Under the pieces are notes generated by a model, which was not told where the DNA came from, made no database searches, and saw only the letters and a program-made list of their open reading frames with translations. A stretch of 64,000 bases of DNA from Opisthorchis felineus (lineage: Eukaryota > Platyhelminthes > Trematoda > Opisthorchiida > Opisthorchiidae). Below, one piece after another: positions 37,243 to 48,485 of the stretch (its first letter is position 1; the number at the start of each line of letters is the position of its first letter). The stretch spans positions 137,402-201,401 of the forward strand of contig SJOL01009659.1 of NCBI GenBank assembly GCA_004794785.1. The letters are read 5' to 3'. The position numbers were made by a program, and so were the translations under genes.

Positions 37243-39031
37243 TTGTGCCGCTCGGGTGATGCAAGTGAGTGTTACCCTAAACCTTTAGCCTAACTAGTTT
37301 TCAATGTAGCTTCTTCAAATTAGCAGATATAGAAAGGTGCTGTTATTCTCTGTGATAATGATCGAAAGTGTATCAGTTTTAGATGCGTTAACAGATGTTC
37401 GCATTTTTGTAGGACTGATGTAAGACCGATGCGCTAATAGGCTAGTTTTACCAGAACAGTCAACGGTACTGTCTTCAGGATCGGTTTATGCGTTTGCTTA
37501 CTTGATGAGGTATGCGTTGGGCGCGTCAAAACAATTCTAGCTGGACAGATGTAGGGAGCCTTCAAGACCAGCGTACTCTCTGCTCTAACGTGATCAAGTC
37601 AGAATGCCCATATTAAACATGACCGAGTTATGAAGGTTTCTAATTTTAGCAGTTTTAGTAAAATGTGAAAGAGTGGTTCTCATAACATACGTGGAGAAAT
37701 AATAACACTACAGTGTAGCATGCTTATAATAGTAACTTCAAACATTCCGCCCCAAAAGACCTTGTTTTATGTGAGGGTGGTAGGTTTTAAACTCGGGTTC
37801 ACTTCGATAGCTTGAAGAGCTTGAGTTCTGCACGTCCATTCAGAATCGCCTGATTTTGTCCGGGTGTCTTGATGAGTTCAGAAGCTATGCTAAATCTAAC
37901 GAGATAGGCACAGTTGGTACACCTTCATTCCGGATTTTTTTTGTTAATGAAGCGAGCAGATGCTTTACCTAGTGGATTTACAAGGAGTCGAAGACCAAAA
38001 TTGTCCTGGCTATATGAATACCATCGTAAATGTAAGCAGAAAGAAAATGATGTAAGAGGATACCTCACACTGGAATTGTAGGGGAGACGACAAACAGAGT
38101 TCTGTCAAACGGTAATAAGTTGTTTGGAATGAAAAATAGCCAAAATAACCAAAGGGCAGAACTATTGTTCGAATCACTTCCAGCTGATATTTGTCTGTCC
38201 ACAGCAGAGAAGGTTTAAAAAACGTGCCGAGTTATCCTCTGGTTGATGATCTGTTTGCGAAGTTTGGTAACTGGCTTGCAAACTAATCTGGAAGACGTCA
38301 CCAGAGCGAGTATGTATGCTAGTTCCTCAATTGTTGGTGAAAGATTTGCCAGTTGACTTCACCCTCAACATTGTTGAGCACCAATGCATCATACAGTGGC
38401 CATTCAGTGCATGTATTTCATGTGGAGAGCTGGAGAGAGCGCCTTTCGAATCAAACATCTTTTACTGGATGATTATGACGATTTCGCTAGAGAAATTGAT
38501 GTCGAAGGGTGTGGGGAGTTGATAAATTTGTCATCTGAATAATCAGTCCAATGAATTTACGGAAGTATCTCGTAGTTTTTGGCATTGAAGTTGGAAATAG
38601 TTTCTTTCCAGGTCGCCGGGTTTTCATTGTGCCAGTGACAACTGTTACCGCATATTGGAAATCAAACGACGTTTTATCATGTCCGCATCATGCAACCGCC
38701 AAAAATACGCATTACCTTGAGAGTGAGCACGCCATGCGAGTAGCATTTGCTAAGAAAACAGCGAAGCACTAGGCAAACGGCGGCAAACGAAGCTAGTTGC
38801 TAGGCCTCAAATGGAAAATTCTAACAAGGCATCAAGTCCTTATCAGTTTGATTTGGATTCGAAACGCACGTGAACTGTACACAAAGACTCTCAATGACGC
38901 AGGAATGAAACACATTGGTAAACATTTGAACTTTAGGGCATGGGTTATTAATAGCCAGGATGGTGTTCGTTATTCGTTCCAAGGCCACTGGATCTTTCTT
39001 TCTGGACGCGTACACGGGAAATTATTTGTAA
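37243..39031. other. No gene recognised
   Basis: Frames at 38316-38522, 38551-38772 and 38797-39054 have no motif, and the last runs into the microsatellite that follows. Confidence 0.45.
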
Positions 39032-39053
39032 ATGATTATTATTATTATTATTA
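39032..39053 (+). repeat. (ATT)n microsatellite
   Basis: About seven ATT triplets in a row are present. Such tails often end retroelement copies, but no element body was recognised next to it. Confidence 0.85.
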
Positions 39054-39653
39054 GTCTACTGGCATAGACTGATTCTGGTGGCAGAAGAAAATGTCCGGAG
39101 AGTTCAGTAGATTGATGTGAGACGCAGCAATTGCCAGTCCGGGATTGTAAACATACTTGTAATGGCTTTTTGTAACTCATCTCTTTACCAGCCATATCAC
39201 CGCATGCGCAAACCACGTGAGTCGACCGGAAACGAGCAAGGCTTTCAAACTGTTTGAAAAGGTTCCTGAGAATGACTTTGGGTGTTTAGTGTATGGCCGT
39301 ATGCGTAAAACTTCCCTGATGTTTGCTTAATTGGGCTCTAAGTAGTCGCAGGGTACAAATAAAGTCGCTTGCCACGCAAAGAGAGGTTAAAGGAGATGGG
39401 ATAAGTCTCTGGAGGCGGACTAGATTGTCCAGACGATGAAAGTCCGTCGCTGCTTTTGTTTTTATCACAACCTTTCTTGTTTGGTGAGGGAGAGATAACA
39501 AGTTAGCCGTAACGGACCAATATGTGTAATGTACAATAAACAGCCCCCGGAACATGTTTGACGTTAATCGATCAAACGGACTTCCAATATCTCACAACGT
39601 CTTGTTGACGACCGCTATTTAGATATTGGTATCTTCACTAGACTCTGGGTTAT
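39054..39653. other. No gene recognised
   Basis: No coding region or repeat was identified. Confidence 0.4.
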
Positions 39654-39920
39654 ATGACACCGTCACATCCTGGTATTTCTCTGATACTACCTTCTGGGGT
39701 AGATATTCATCAGAATCCTGGAAGCGACACGTTTCAGTCAAAGAATAAGGCACATTCCAAAATTAATTTGCAGCACTCGAAACTATTCGTAAGCTTTCTC
39801 AAAACAGACGTCGAAGGATCAAAGTTACTGTCAGCTATGAGAGCTCCCACGTTTGCAAATAATTATCCGGCGTCAGATGTTCTTCTGATATTTATTTTGA
39901 AAGATCTCTCACATGCTTGA
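39654..39920 (+). pseudogene. Non-LTR retrotransposon N-terminal fragment with 2A-like motif
   Basis: The 88-codon frame starts with a hydrophobic stretch and then reads SGVDIHQNPGS, with DIHQNPGS at 39702-39725. Many CR1/L2-type retroelement proteins carry (D/G)DIHxNPGP just after a hydrophobic run, a 2A-like translational signal. Here the final P is S. The rest of the frame (SFLKTDVEGSKLL, then NNYPASDVLLIF) could correspond to the lead-in of the endonuclease, but this is uncertain. Confidence 0.4.
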
Positions 39921-40964
39921 AATAGCTTTGGACCAAAAAGAGAAGGTGGCTGCTAACCAGCATTCGCCTCTTGAGATTCTGTCGACGTTGGATGGATGAT
40001 TTTTTGGAGTTTTGTTTGCGGAAGGCTAGCAGTAAATCCTCTTCCGTTCCATTTTTTTCTACATTAACTAAATTGACATGACACCTAAGCACCAGTGTTC
40101 TTGCACTGTCAGTTATAATGATGAAGAACAGACTACTTTGGGACTCCGTGGGTTGCTGCGACCAGGGTCGACATATTGCTTCTCATTTTGAACATCCTTT
40201 TCCGATCCGAAACAGAATTTTCCATTCAGTTGTAGGTTTTGTAGTCAAATTCCGCACAGGAAATTAGACGTTCATCATTACAGTCTCTGGTATTATCAGC
40301 AATTCAGTTGCGAACTATGAAGCAAAACGACATTATCTGTACATCCTGCAAGGCAAAATCCTGCGAAATCAGTATAAAGTTATTAATATCTTGCAATATG
40401 GATGATGCCAAACGTTATTCTATTTAGAATCTGTGGTCTGATACTAAGGTGCATACGGAACACAGCGTGTGTATATGCGGTCTTATGCCACACATCATTT
40501 CAAGAGATAGAGTATGTTGCATGTATATGTTGTATGTATATAGTATGTTGTTTCTTATAAACATTATAAAATAAGCCCATTGTCACCAATCGGAAATGTC
40601 ATAACATTCACCCAGAAATCCCATGTATTGCTCACACAATCCCAGATAAGCAGCCAAGTCCTAATATCCAAAGGAAAGCCACTTAATCAGAATTTGTGTC
40701 CTATGAAGAAATAACGAGAGCACATATTTCAGTTGGAATATTTTTAACACCCATCCAACCGCGCACCGAAGATGTCCTCTTGCACAATGATGAAACGTTC
40801 CGAAAACAGATGCTAAGCTAAGCGAATAGATCAACTGCTACTCGATTCATTGCCAATCATTTTAAGACTTTCAGCTACTACATCTTCATCATTGACGTCA
40901 GCACATCAGTGGTACACTGCTACATAACTGCCACACTATAAGGTTCATGGTTTTGTGTTGGCTG
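39921..40964. other. No gene recognised
   Basis: A GTATGT-rich tract lies at about 40510-40555. A 66-codon minus-strand frame at 39892-40092 is basic and unassigned. Confidence 0.4.
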
Positions 40965-41060
40965 AAAGACTGCCAGGGCACCCAAACCTAGATAGAAGGA
41001 CCATAAGGTTTTCCAACCGCTGCATTTAGCTCAAAAGTCTGACCAAAATGCCGCGGCAGT
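40965..41060 (-). mobile_element. SINE family 1 fragment
   Basis: The plus strand reads GACTGCCAGGGCACCCAAAC followed by CTAGATAGAAGG and a GCTCAAAAGTCTGACC segment. These correspond, in reverse, to the body and decayed box region of the 5486-5695 element and closely parallel the copy at 20440-20540. Confidence 0.45.
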
Positions 41061-41665
41061 TGTCTTGAGACTATCAGATTAGCCCGAATTGCCACACTTG
41101 CGTCAAACATTGACCCGAACGACCAGGAAACTGTCTTTCAGATATCTATCCCTTGACCTATCTGGTAGAAGGGACGGTCAATGCAGCACGGGCATACTGC
41201 AGTACGACTCACTGGTGAAGTGAGGTATAAAAACTGTCGTACCACGATGAGGTCCAGTGTCTTCAGTTACCAGAAACGCAGCTGAAGTGCTACCAAATTT
41301 CGTATCCGAATACCCTATCTTCAAAAGGCAAGCAAACCAGTTTCCCCAGGTTTTGATTTCTATATCACTACTTTTTGAAATCAGGTGCCGTAGCAGCCGG
41401 AAATATTCTTCTGTGACTCAACATCTGTTCAGTGTATGCTCAGTCAAAACAATATGGTTAACACAGACTCCTGGTAGCTGAAGACAACAGTTCGGCGACA
41501 CCGGACTAAAGACCGGTATGACCATCCAGTAGTTGAAGAGTCGAAAACTTCTTTCTGAGCTCGGGCTATAATCCCCTCTTCTGGTCACACTTCATCTTGT
41601 CTCATATGTAGGCTAGTTAATCGCCGGCCACTAAGGTTTTAAAAAAATTTCTGTAGTTTTTCAAA
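41061..41665. other. No gene recognised
   Basis: A block near 41174-41200 (ACGGTCAATGCAGCACG) resembles one near 20397-20418, so SINE-linked repeat sequence may extend here. There is no gene. Confidence 0.35.
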
Positions 41666-42223
41666 ATGTTTCTCAGGAGCAATCTTCGGAAAGAACTCTT
41701 GCTAAAGTTACTTCTCCCTTGTAATTCTACTCAGTCACAGAGGGTCGAGTTATCCGCCTACTGTTTTAGAAAACATACGATAGTAGATCGTACAGCAGTC
41801 TACTGGAGAACATTTACTATATTTACTTCAGGGTGGTCTCTGTCTCGTGAAGTTACCTTACACTCACCTGATTTTACAACCACAATGCTTACAACCTGTG
41901 TTGCAACTCAGCTATTACCAGAGGACGTGGTCCGTCTAAGCTGTTACTGTTGGAAAAGAAGTGTCGCCAAACAGTGTGATAACAGGGTTTGTGATATGAG
42001 CCATGTGGGATTGCAGTCAGAAGTCCCACTCCCGAAAAGCTCATTACACCGCCTGGTTGTGATCAAAGACATTAAGCTGCCTGCACCAAGTCGTTACCTT
42101 TCTTATTCCTTCCCACATTCTACAAGGACGTCCTTTCTCCATTACCGTATACCAGTTGGGTGCAAGCGCTTTCAACTGTTGTTTTTACTGCAGAAGATTG
42201 TTTTTATCTCAACTAGCGTGTAA
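41666..42223 (+). CDS. Unassigned 185-codon ORF
   Basis: This is a single uninterrupted frame from ATG to TAA. The product would have a basic, Leu-rich start (NLRKELLLKLLLP), scattered Cys and a basic Ser/Leu-rich C terminus. I see no domain, signal peptide or membrane segment of note. A frame of this length is not far from chance for a window of this size, and nothing supports splicing. It could be a retroelement scrap. Confidence 0.22.
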   Translation: MFLRSNLRKELLLKLLLPCNSTQSQRVELSAYCFRKHTIVDRTAVYWRTFTIFTSGWSLSREVTLHSPDFTTTMLTTCVATQLLPEDVVRLSCYCWKRSVAKQCDNRVCDMSHVGLQSEVPLPKSSLHRLVVIKDIKLPAPSRYLSYSFPHSTRTSFLHYRIPVGCKRFQLLFLLQKIVFISTSV

Positions 42224-42404
42224 GATGTCGTTCATTAAAAAAGTCCGACGATAACTGAATATAGCATGGGTAATAATGTTTGAATGGAGAGACAACAGAA
42301 ATAGCTACCGGAAGAAGAGGACTTAATCCGAGTGTTGTCCCTTAAAATTCAGCACTTTTTGAGCAGTGACGATAGGATCTCGAACTGAAATCGGGGTTTG
42401 TTTA

Positions 42405-42690
42405 CGAGACGTTTCACTACTCATAAATTGGTAGAAAAATCTTTGATAGCTTACGACCGGTTTTTTCCCTTCTTGGTTTGCGGAAACTCGGGGACTGCGG
42501 CCAACTGATGAGTCTCAAGACGGGCGAAACGGGTCGGTGGCTGTCGAAGAGTTTTCAGCAATCCTATAGTTAGTGTGTTCCGCCAATAAACATACTGCGA
42601 GATCTCGAACATCGTATCAACTGAAGCATGAAGCGGCCTTTGTGCAACATTCAGCTGATTTGCGCTCCAAGAGTAGGTCGCTCACAGTCC
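42405..42690. repeat. Hammerhead repeat, locus 5 (fold-back)
   Basis: A truncated minus-oriented ribozyme flank (about 42410-42480, with CTTACGACCGG and CCCTTCTTGG on the plus strand) is joined head-to-head to a plus-oriented ribozyme (42497-42541) and unit body (to about 42690, with ATCTCGAACATCGTATCAAC and AAGCGGCCTTTGTGCA). The centre of inversion is near 42475. Confidence 0.65.
42497..42541 (+). ncRNA. Type I hammerhead ribozyme, catalytic core intact (copy G)
   Basis: CTGATGA lies at 42505-42511. GTCT and GGGC form helix II with two G-U pairs around CAAGAC. GAAA is at 42526-42529, then CGGGTC, placing predicted cleavage after 42535. Inner helix I is only GCCA with TGGC plus mismatches. 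All conserved core bases are present, but helix I is weakened and the distal helix I arm is lost in the inversion. Confidence 0.6.
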
Positions 42691-43426
42691 TCATTCAGCC
42701 CCTGAAACTTGTGGTTTTTCACCCTGTTGTTCTAGAGCCCACGGGCTTAATGGCCTCTAAAGGGATGGAGATGTCTTCTCCAGGAATGGAAATTCTCAGT
42801 AGTACGTGGCTGAGTGCGTTGTCGTGGACTCCAGGTGAGTGACATTTCTTCGGTGGAAGCCCTGATGAAAGGAGAGATTAATATAGTTCCGTTTGACTGA
42901 GAAACGCCTTGATTTCTAGGGTAATAACGCTTACCAGTTTCCATTTTTGTTATCAAACAATTCTTGTCGCACTTTCGGTCCAGACTGGTGGAATCAGAGC
43001 AATCCTAGATTTATCCTACTCGTCCTTGAGTTTAGCTTTTTGGGAGGTGAGACAGCTGGACAAATAAATCCATGTCCTTGACAGGAAAATGCTCAGTACA
43101 CCGTGGCACACGGAACAAACTGGGGCAATCGATCGAACTGGAATGACCAATGAGGAGTGAACTTGTGTGCCACAGTAGAGCGCCACTATATATCACGTAT
43201 GAAAAAGCGATCGATGGGTCGAACTAATGGGTAGGATCTTTTCTATATAACTACACTGGAACTAGGATTACATTAATCCGTTTAACCTAGCCGATTGATT
43301 AAATTCTAACGGGAGAAAGTAATCTGGATTAATAAGTGTCCACAAAAAGCGGTATACAACCGGGCATAAAACGGACAAGTAGCGCGAGAGCATACTGAGT
43401 GGAATACTATCATTCTTTGAGTAAAA
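42691..43426. other. No gene recognised
   Basis: Upstream region of the next gene. No TATA box in a convincing position and no repeat was identified. Confidence 0.4.
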
Positions 43427-43918
43427 ATGGACCGAATGAATGTGAGACCAACCAGAGTGGATTCGGATGAAAAGCCTGGAGAGGATACCGATTCATCCGA
43501 TGAGAAAGATGAGTCCCTTCTATTGTTAGTTCAGCGTGCTAAAATAAGTCCACACTCATCAGAGAATAGGGAATCAGAGCAGGACAACGCTGACACATCG
43601 GACGAAAATGAAGCCAAATTGGAAGAGAAACCAGAGACCAGGTCATCTGTTTCAGCAATGCGTAGACCCAGCGCTATCAGTATATCAGACTACTTGGCTT
43701 CAAAAGCTGTTCAAGAAACAATCAAAGCCCAACGTCACAGCAAAAAATCTCCTCGAAGATCAAGTGCACCATCAAAATCGAGCGGTCGATCCGGTGAGAA
43801 GGTGACCTTGGCAGATTCCAAGAACGGTTCGACGCAAGTTAGCTCCAGTCACAAGGAGGAAAGCAAAGTTGCTAGGAGCGGCTCGTTGCCAACCCGCATT
43901 GAAGAGGAGAGTGAATAA
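43427..43918 (+). CDS. Disordered Ser/Lys/Glu-rich protein, 163 aa, hypothetical
   Basis: The start is the first ATG after an in-frame TGA nine bases upstream, in a strong context (AAAATGG). The product is highly hydrophilic and rich in Ser, Glu, Lys and Arg. An acidic first half has DTDSSDEKDE, a Ser-rich middle has SVSAMRRPSAISISDYL, and a basic stretch follows (KKSPRRSSAPSKSS). Several RRPS and RRSS-type sites suit basophilic kinases. There are no Cys, no membrane segment and no fold I recognise. The biased composition over the whole frame favours real coding over chance. It may be a complete single-exon gene or an alternative exon of a larger one; no clear poly(A) signal was found. Confidence 0.55.
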   Translation: MDRMNVRPTRVDSDEKPGEDTDSSDEKDESLLLLVQRAKISPHSSENRESEQDNADTSDENEAKLEEKPETRSSVSAMRRPSAISISDYLASKAVQETIKAQRHSKKSPRRSSAPSKSSGRSGEKVTLADSKNGSTQVSSSHKEESKVARSGSLPTRIEEESE

Positions 43919-46900
43919 GCCGCTCGGTCAACAGTTTTAATCGCATTATTTCCTGTGAGTGAAATACAGCACGTAAAGCATGAGAACAAAGTAATTTTGT
44001 GTTTTGACTGAATAATGGTACTTTTTTTTGCGAAACGTACTGAGCATACGAATGGTTACATTGTTTTTTTTCTAGGCAAGATACTACCAGTTTGCTTGCA
44101 ATAGGGAAATGTTAATCCAATAAGAATGCTTGCGGAGGTCAGATCCACTGCACGCGATGTATCAAGTATATCCTTCCGATTCAGTCAAGTGGTCAAACTC
44201 GACGAACGAATCAACCAACAACGACATCCAACCATTCACTATTCAGTCCCATTGCTAAACTCATTGTCCGTTCAACGTACACCAAGGCAAAAGGAAAGGC
44301 AACAGTTAGGACGAAGGCATCATGTTTCCAGACTAAATGGAATAATTCATTCAGCATTTTCGTGACCATGATTGTTAGAATGCTTGTGGTTTACTCGGAG
44401 TAATATGGCCTCCCATTGCACACTGAGTTTCATAGAATTTAGTTGCAACTTTTTCTGTCTTGAACAGATGAGGAATCCAAACCGATTCTAAATTGACAAT
44501 GTTTTTAAGTCAGTATGGACTTCCTGCAATAATTCGTCTGTATTACTCTAAAGCTAAGCGTGGGATATCACCCAGAAGGTTTAAAACGCCAGTTGCATCC
44601 GAAGTTAACTAGTACGAAAAATGCAGACCTTATTGAAACAAACTTTGAACTGATGTGAAACACATGGCCAGATATTCGATGGTAGGCGATTCACAAGGGG
44701 TTTATGGTTTTAAACAAAGACTGAACTCGAAGATCAGCACTTAACTACCTTTCAGACATGTGTCCTTTGCCAGTGTACAAACGAGATTGTCAAGCACCCT
44801 TTCATCTTAGGAGAAATCTGGTGAGACAACTGGCTCTTATTTTAGCACCTGTTTATTTTTACCTCGTGATGCGATATGCCGCAACAAATAATTTATACAG
44901 CTTCTTTCTACCGGCATGAAAAACGTAAACCATTTTGGGTTATACGGATGCGTTAGTCTAATCCCAATCGATCAATATTGATTAGTTTGAACACAATACA
45001 ATGACCTCTTTGAGAGACCACACCTAAGTCTGGTTAGAACTGTGCTCATCCTGGAAGTTTGTTCTCCACGGGAAAGGGGTTGGATCACGTTTGGCCACAG
45101 AGCACCAGAGAGTTCCCGGTAATTCTACACCCTTATGATAAGCGAATAAACGAGAGATGAAGGTTGGAGAAAAAAAATGCGCTTTGCCATCTACAGATTG
45201 TTTTGAGTACCAACTTCCCAACAGCTGCAACCGGCCGGCAGTTACCTCTTTAAAGCTCGAAAATTTTCTTTTTTGTCGTATACACCTTAATGATAGCTAG
45301 ATTCCTAATCGACAGTGGTTAGAAAATACTGTAGGGAGATATACAGCATTTTTGCACTGTAGCTTTTTGGTTAGCGAGAGGTCGATTTTAACATCCAGCG
45401 CATGACAAGTTTCCTGGAGAACCGCCCTTATCACAGGTGATGACTGGGAATTGATGTTGCCCACCATGATGGTTTCATATTGTCATTATACACACCATTT
45501 CCAGAAGCAGGAAACATTAACCTCATTTCTTTTGTGGCGGTCTGGCATTATTTGCCACACAATCGGGAATGTGATAGGGGAAGTTCCCTGTGCATTCATA
45601 AACTTCTGTGGTGACTCCACCCAATAAGAAAGAAAGAACATATCCCTGGAATAAGCTCGCTACAGGTATGAGATCGTTCGTTGTACCCATGCTTTCGGTA
45701 AAGCCACGATTCTCAAAACGACAAGGAAATATCTTAACGGGGAGAGCTAGTAGGCACCTCGTAGCCAATTTGTTGCATCAGAGGTATGTACATAACTATT
45801 TTAGATATCGACGTTAACAAACCGTTGCACGATGAAACACTACCAGTAACAATCTTTTCACGGCTATTCTGGTTAATCGAGTTTTGTTTTTTTGTGAAAA
45901 TGAGGTTTTACCACTAGAGTTACATTGTGCTCGATGTGGTAGGCTCACATGATACATGGGAATATAGGAGTGCACCGTATCATTATAAAAAATTAGGAAA
46001 ACTGACGATTTATTCGGTCCATACAATAACAAAAGACTTTTCAACACTGAGATTTTGTATTACCATAGGCTATAGTTAACATGTTACTTTGGTCTGACGT
46101 TGCATAATCCTCCGTATTAGTCTTCATACGAACTATAAATGTTGCGTCTTTGACTCGTTGTCACAGTGTCTTCGGTATCAGCATATTTTGTATACTTAAG
46201 TCTTGCTGATAGCACAACTAGAAAACATGACAAGAGCTATCTGCTGCCCCACTTTTGTTCAAACACTACCACCCTGTCGATCAATCGCTCCCCTTTCGTA
46301 AAAATACCAGCTTCCTCGTGGTCAGTCGCGCGCTTTGAATTAACAGGTGCTGCATGATGTTAATCACAAGTCGGTTGCTCACGGTTCAGCGGTAAGTCGC
46401 GCTTCCGGACCATCAAAAATGTCATATGATTGTTGACTTAGTTGGAGAGTAGTGGTTAAAACCCTGCACGTTTTATGAGCCATTAGGTCCTGAGTTTTGC
46501 CCGAAACGTTAATGCTCCTCTTTCACAATTAACTGTATAAAGTGGGTCATGGTTTTCTTGGGTTCGCTTGCATTTAGCTTTGCTACATGGGGTACTGTTG
46601 CTAACTTCTTTTCACGGGGAAAATTCTCATGTGGACAGACGTGAAGAGGAAAATGCATCAGGTGCATTCTTCTGTCAAACTCTTATAGTAACCGAATGGC
46701 ACCCGGACTCGAACTCTAAAGATAATATGAGGTCCTTTAAGCACGCTCTCTGAAAAAAGCATCATTAGGCTATCATTTGGCGGTGTTGGACTAAATTGAC
46801 TCATATGCTACTGTATCCAAATCGGAGTATGTTCCGCTTGTCTAAGTCGAAGTTTCCGGTCAGTTCTGCCAGGGCAGGTGGCTCAGCATTCATAAGTAAA

Positions 46901-48224
46901 ACGGTAAACGAGATTAGAGATGGTGTATTGGTGTAGTGTTCCGTTGGAGGTTTGGCAGAATACATCCAGCTGCTGAATTTCACATCGCGCGCAGGACCAC
47001 GAACGGTAAGGTACTACAGTTTCCAGAGTTTATTGCTATCAGAAGGTATAACTCAGTACTCTGTGAACAGAGGGAGCCAATCATATCACTGGTAACCACT
47101 TGGTGAACGGTTTGCTTTCTACATCCCGATGGTAAAGGCTATTCTTCGCCTTTATTCATTTGTTGACTTTGTTATGTAGTACATATCCGAAGAGATACAG
47201 CGAAGTGCACTCTGTGAATTGTGCAATAGCTCACTTCTCTGTATTCCTCTCAAGTTTGTAGCCGGAAAGTGTTTCAATGAAACACTGGCTCGAATCACGT
47301 TCTCTTAGATTAGTTAACCAATGGTTCTGTTTCGATTTGCTCAATTTAAGCACGCTGTATAAGACCGTGCACGTATTCGTACGTGTATTCTATGGCTTCC
47401 TCACCCGTTGATGGTATATCAATTCATGTGTCGATCCGCTGGAACCCTGAGCTCATCGGTGTCTCCAAATTGCTAGTCAGCTTACACTATGCCAATTTGG
47501 CAAGCAGGCACCTCGTTGCACCTGGTCTCATTAGCTCATTGTAAATAAATTACACAGCAGGCCACGCGCCCAGACGGGCGAACTACCACATTGGTCGGTC
47601 GATAAACCCTTCTCTGAGGGCCTTGAAGACAAGTGCAACCGTGCAACCCCCAGTGCGTGGACGAATTGAATGTAGCCAGAGCTTGAAAAATCAACGAATC
47701 ATCCTAACGATAGTTTGTTAACTGTCACAGCTGTGTCCCAAATACGGACTGCATAAGGGCGGTGAGACTGCCTCACGAAAAGCGCGGACCGTGCAACCGA
47801 CTGAAATGCATTTTGGAGTGCAAAGATATGAAAAAGAGCACCCAACTTCAGATAGAAGAAAGTTACAAAGGTTTAGCCGAATCGTCTGGCCCCGGGATAG
47901 CTTTATGAGTTCTGGTGCTAGCCGTCAAAGTCAGATAACTGTGTTTTTAATCTGTGTGGAATCCCTAACAGAGAAAAAGCTATAAACGGCCAAAGTCGTG
48001 ACGTCAGTTATTTCGCGTACTAATACTTCAGTTACAGCCCAGTGGTGCTGTGGGATAAAAACACTACTAAGAGATTCAACGAAGTTGCCAGTGTCCAACA
48101 ATTGTTCATATATAGGGCTTCTTGAACGACCAAAATCAGACCGAAACGGAGAGGAAATGAAATTTCACGTACACGTCACAAACAGTTCTCCATTAGGAAT
48201 AACGAAGTATCGACAATTACTCTC
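43919..48224. other. Four-kilobase stretch with no gene recognised
   Basis: A pyrimidine-rich acceptor-like TTTTTTTTCTAG ends at about 44075, but no open exon fits behind it. Frames at 44126-44365, 45523-45768, 45814-46047 and 47791-47985 are short and unassigned. A tRNA-like head (GGTTCAGCGGTAAGTCGCG, about 46382-46400) may be a decayed SINE, without a clear B box. Confidence 0.4.
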
Positions 48225-48485
48225 ATTTACACATCAGTTTGGTTCTCATAGGAGACTCAAATGAACCTCTCGTTTGTGATATTCTTCAACTGAATATGCT
48301 GCACAAAGGTTGCCACATGTTTCACTTGGCACGATATTCGAGATACCGAGATACTTTCACAAAGGAAACTACACACAAGGTTGCTGAAAACTCTTCGACA
48401 GACCACGGCCGGTTTATCTCTTCTTGGGACTAATCAGGTAGTCGAAGTGTTTTCAGCAAACTTGTGAGTAGTTCCTTTTATGAAA
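48225..48485 (-). repeat. Hammerhead repeat, locus 6 (hairpin)
   Basis: A plus-strand view gives the unit body (CATCAGTTTGGTTCTCATAG, CCTCTCGTTTGTGATATTCT, CACGATATTCGAGATACCG) leading into the ribozyme flank. The flank 48354-48399 is repeated in inverse at 48441-48485, so the ribozyme remnant sits in the loop of a long hairpin. Confidence 0.65.
48401..48440 (-). ncRNA. Decayed hammerhead ribozyme (copy H)
   Basis: On the minus strand CUACCUGAUUAGUCCCAAGA runs into AGAGAUAAACCGGCCGUGGU. The core has changes in CUGAUGA (G to U), in the helix II 3' strand, and in the GAAA and GUC positions. It is predicted inactive. Confidence 0.45.
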
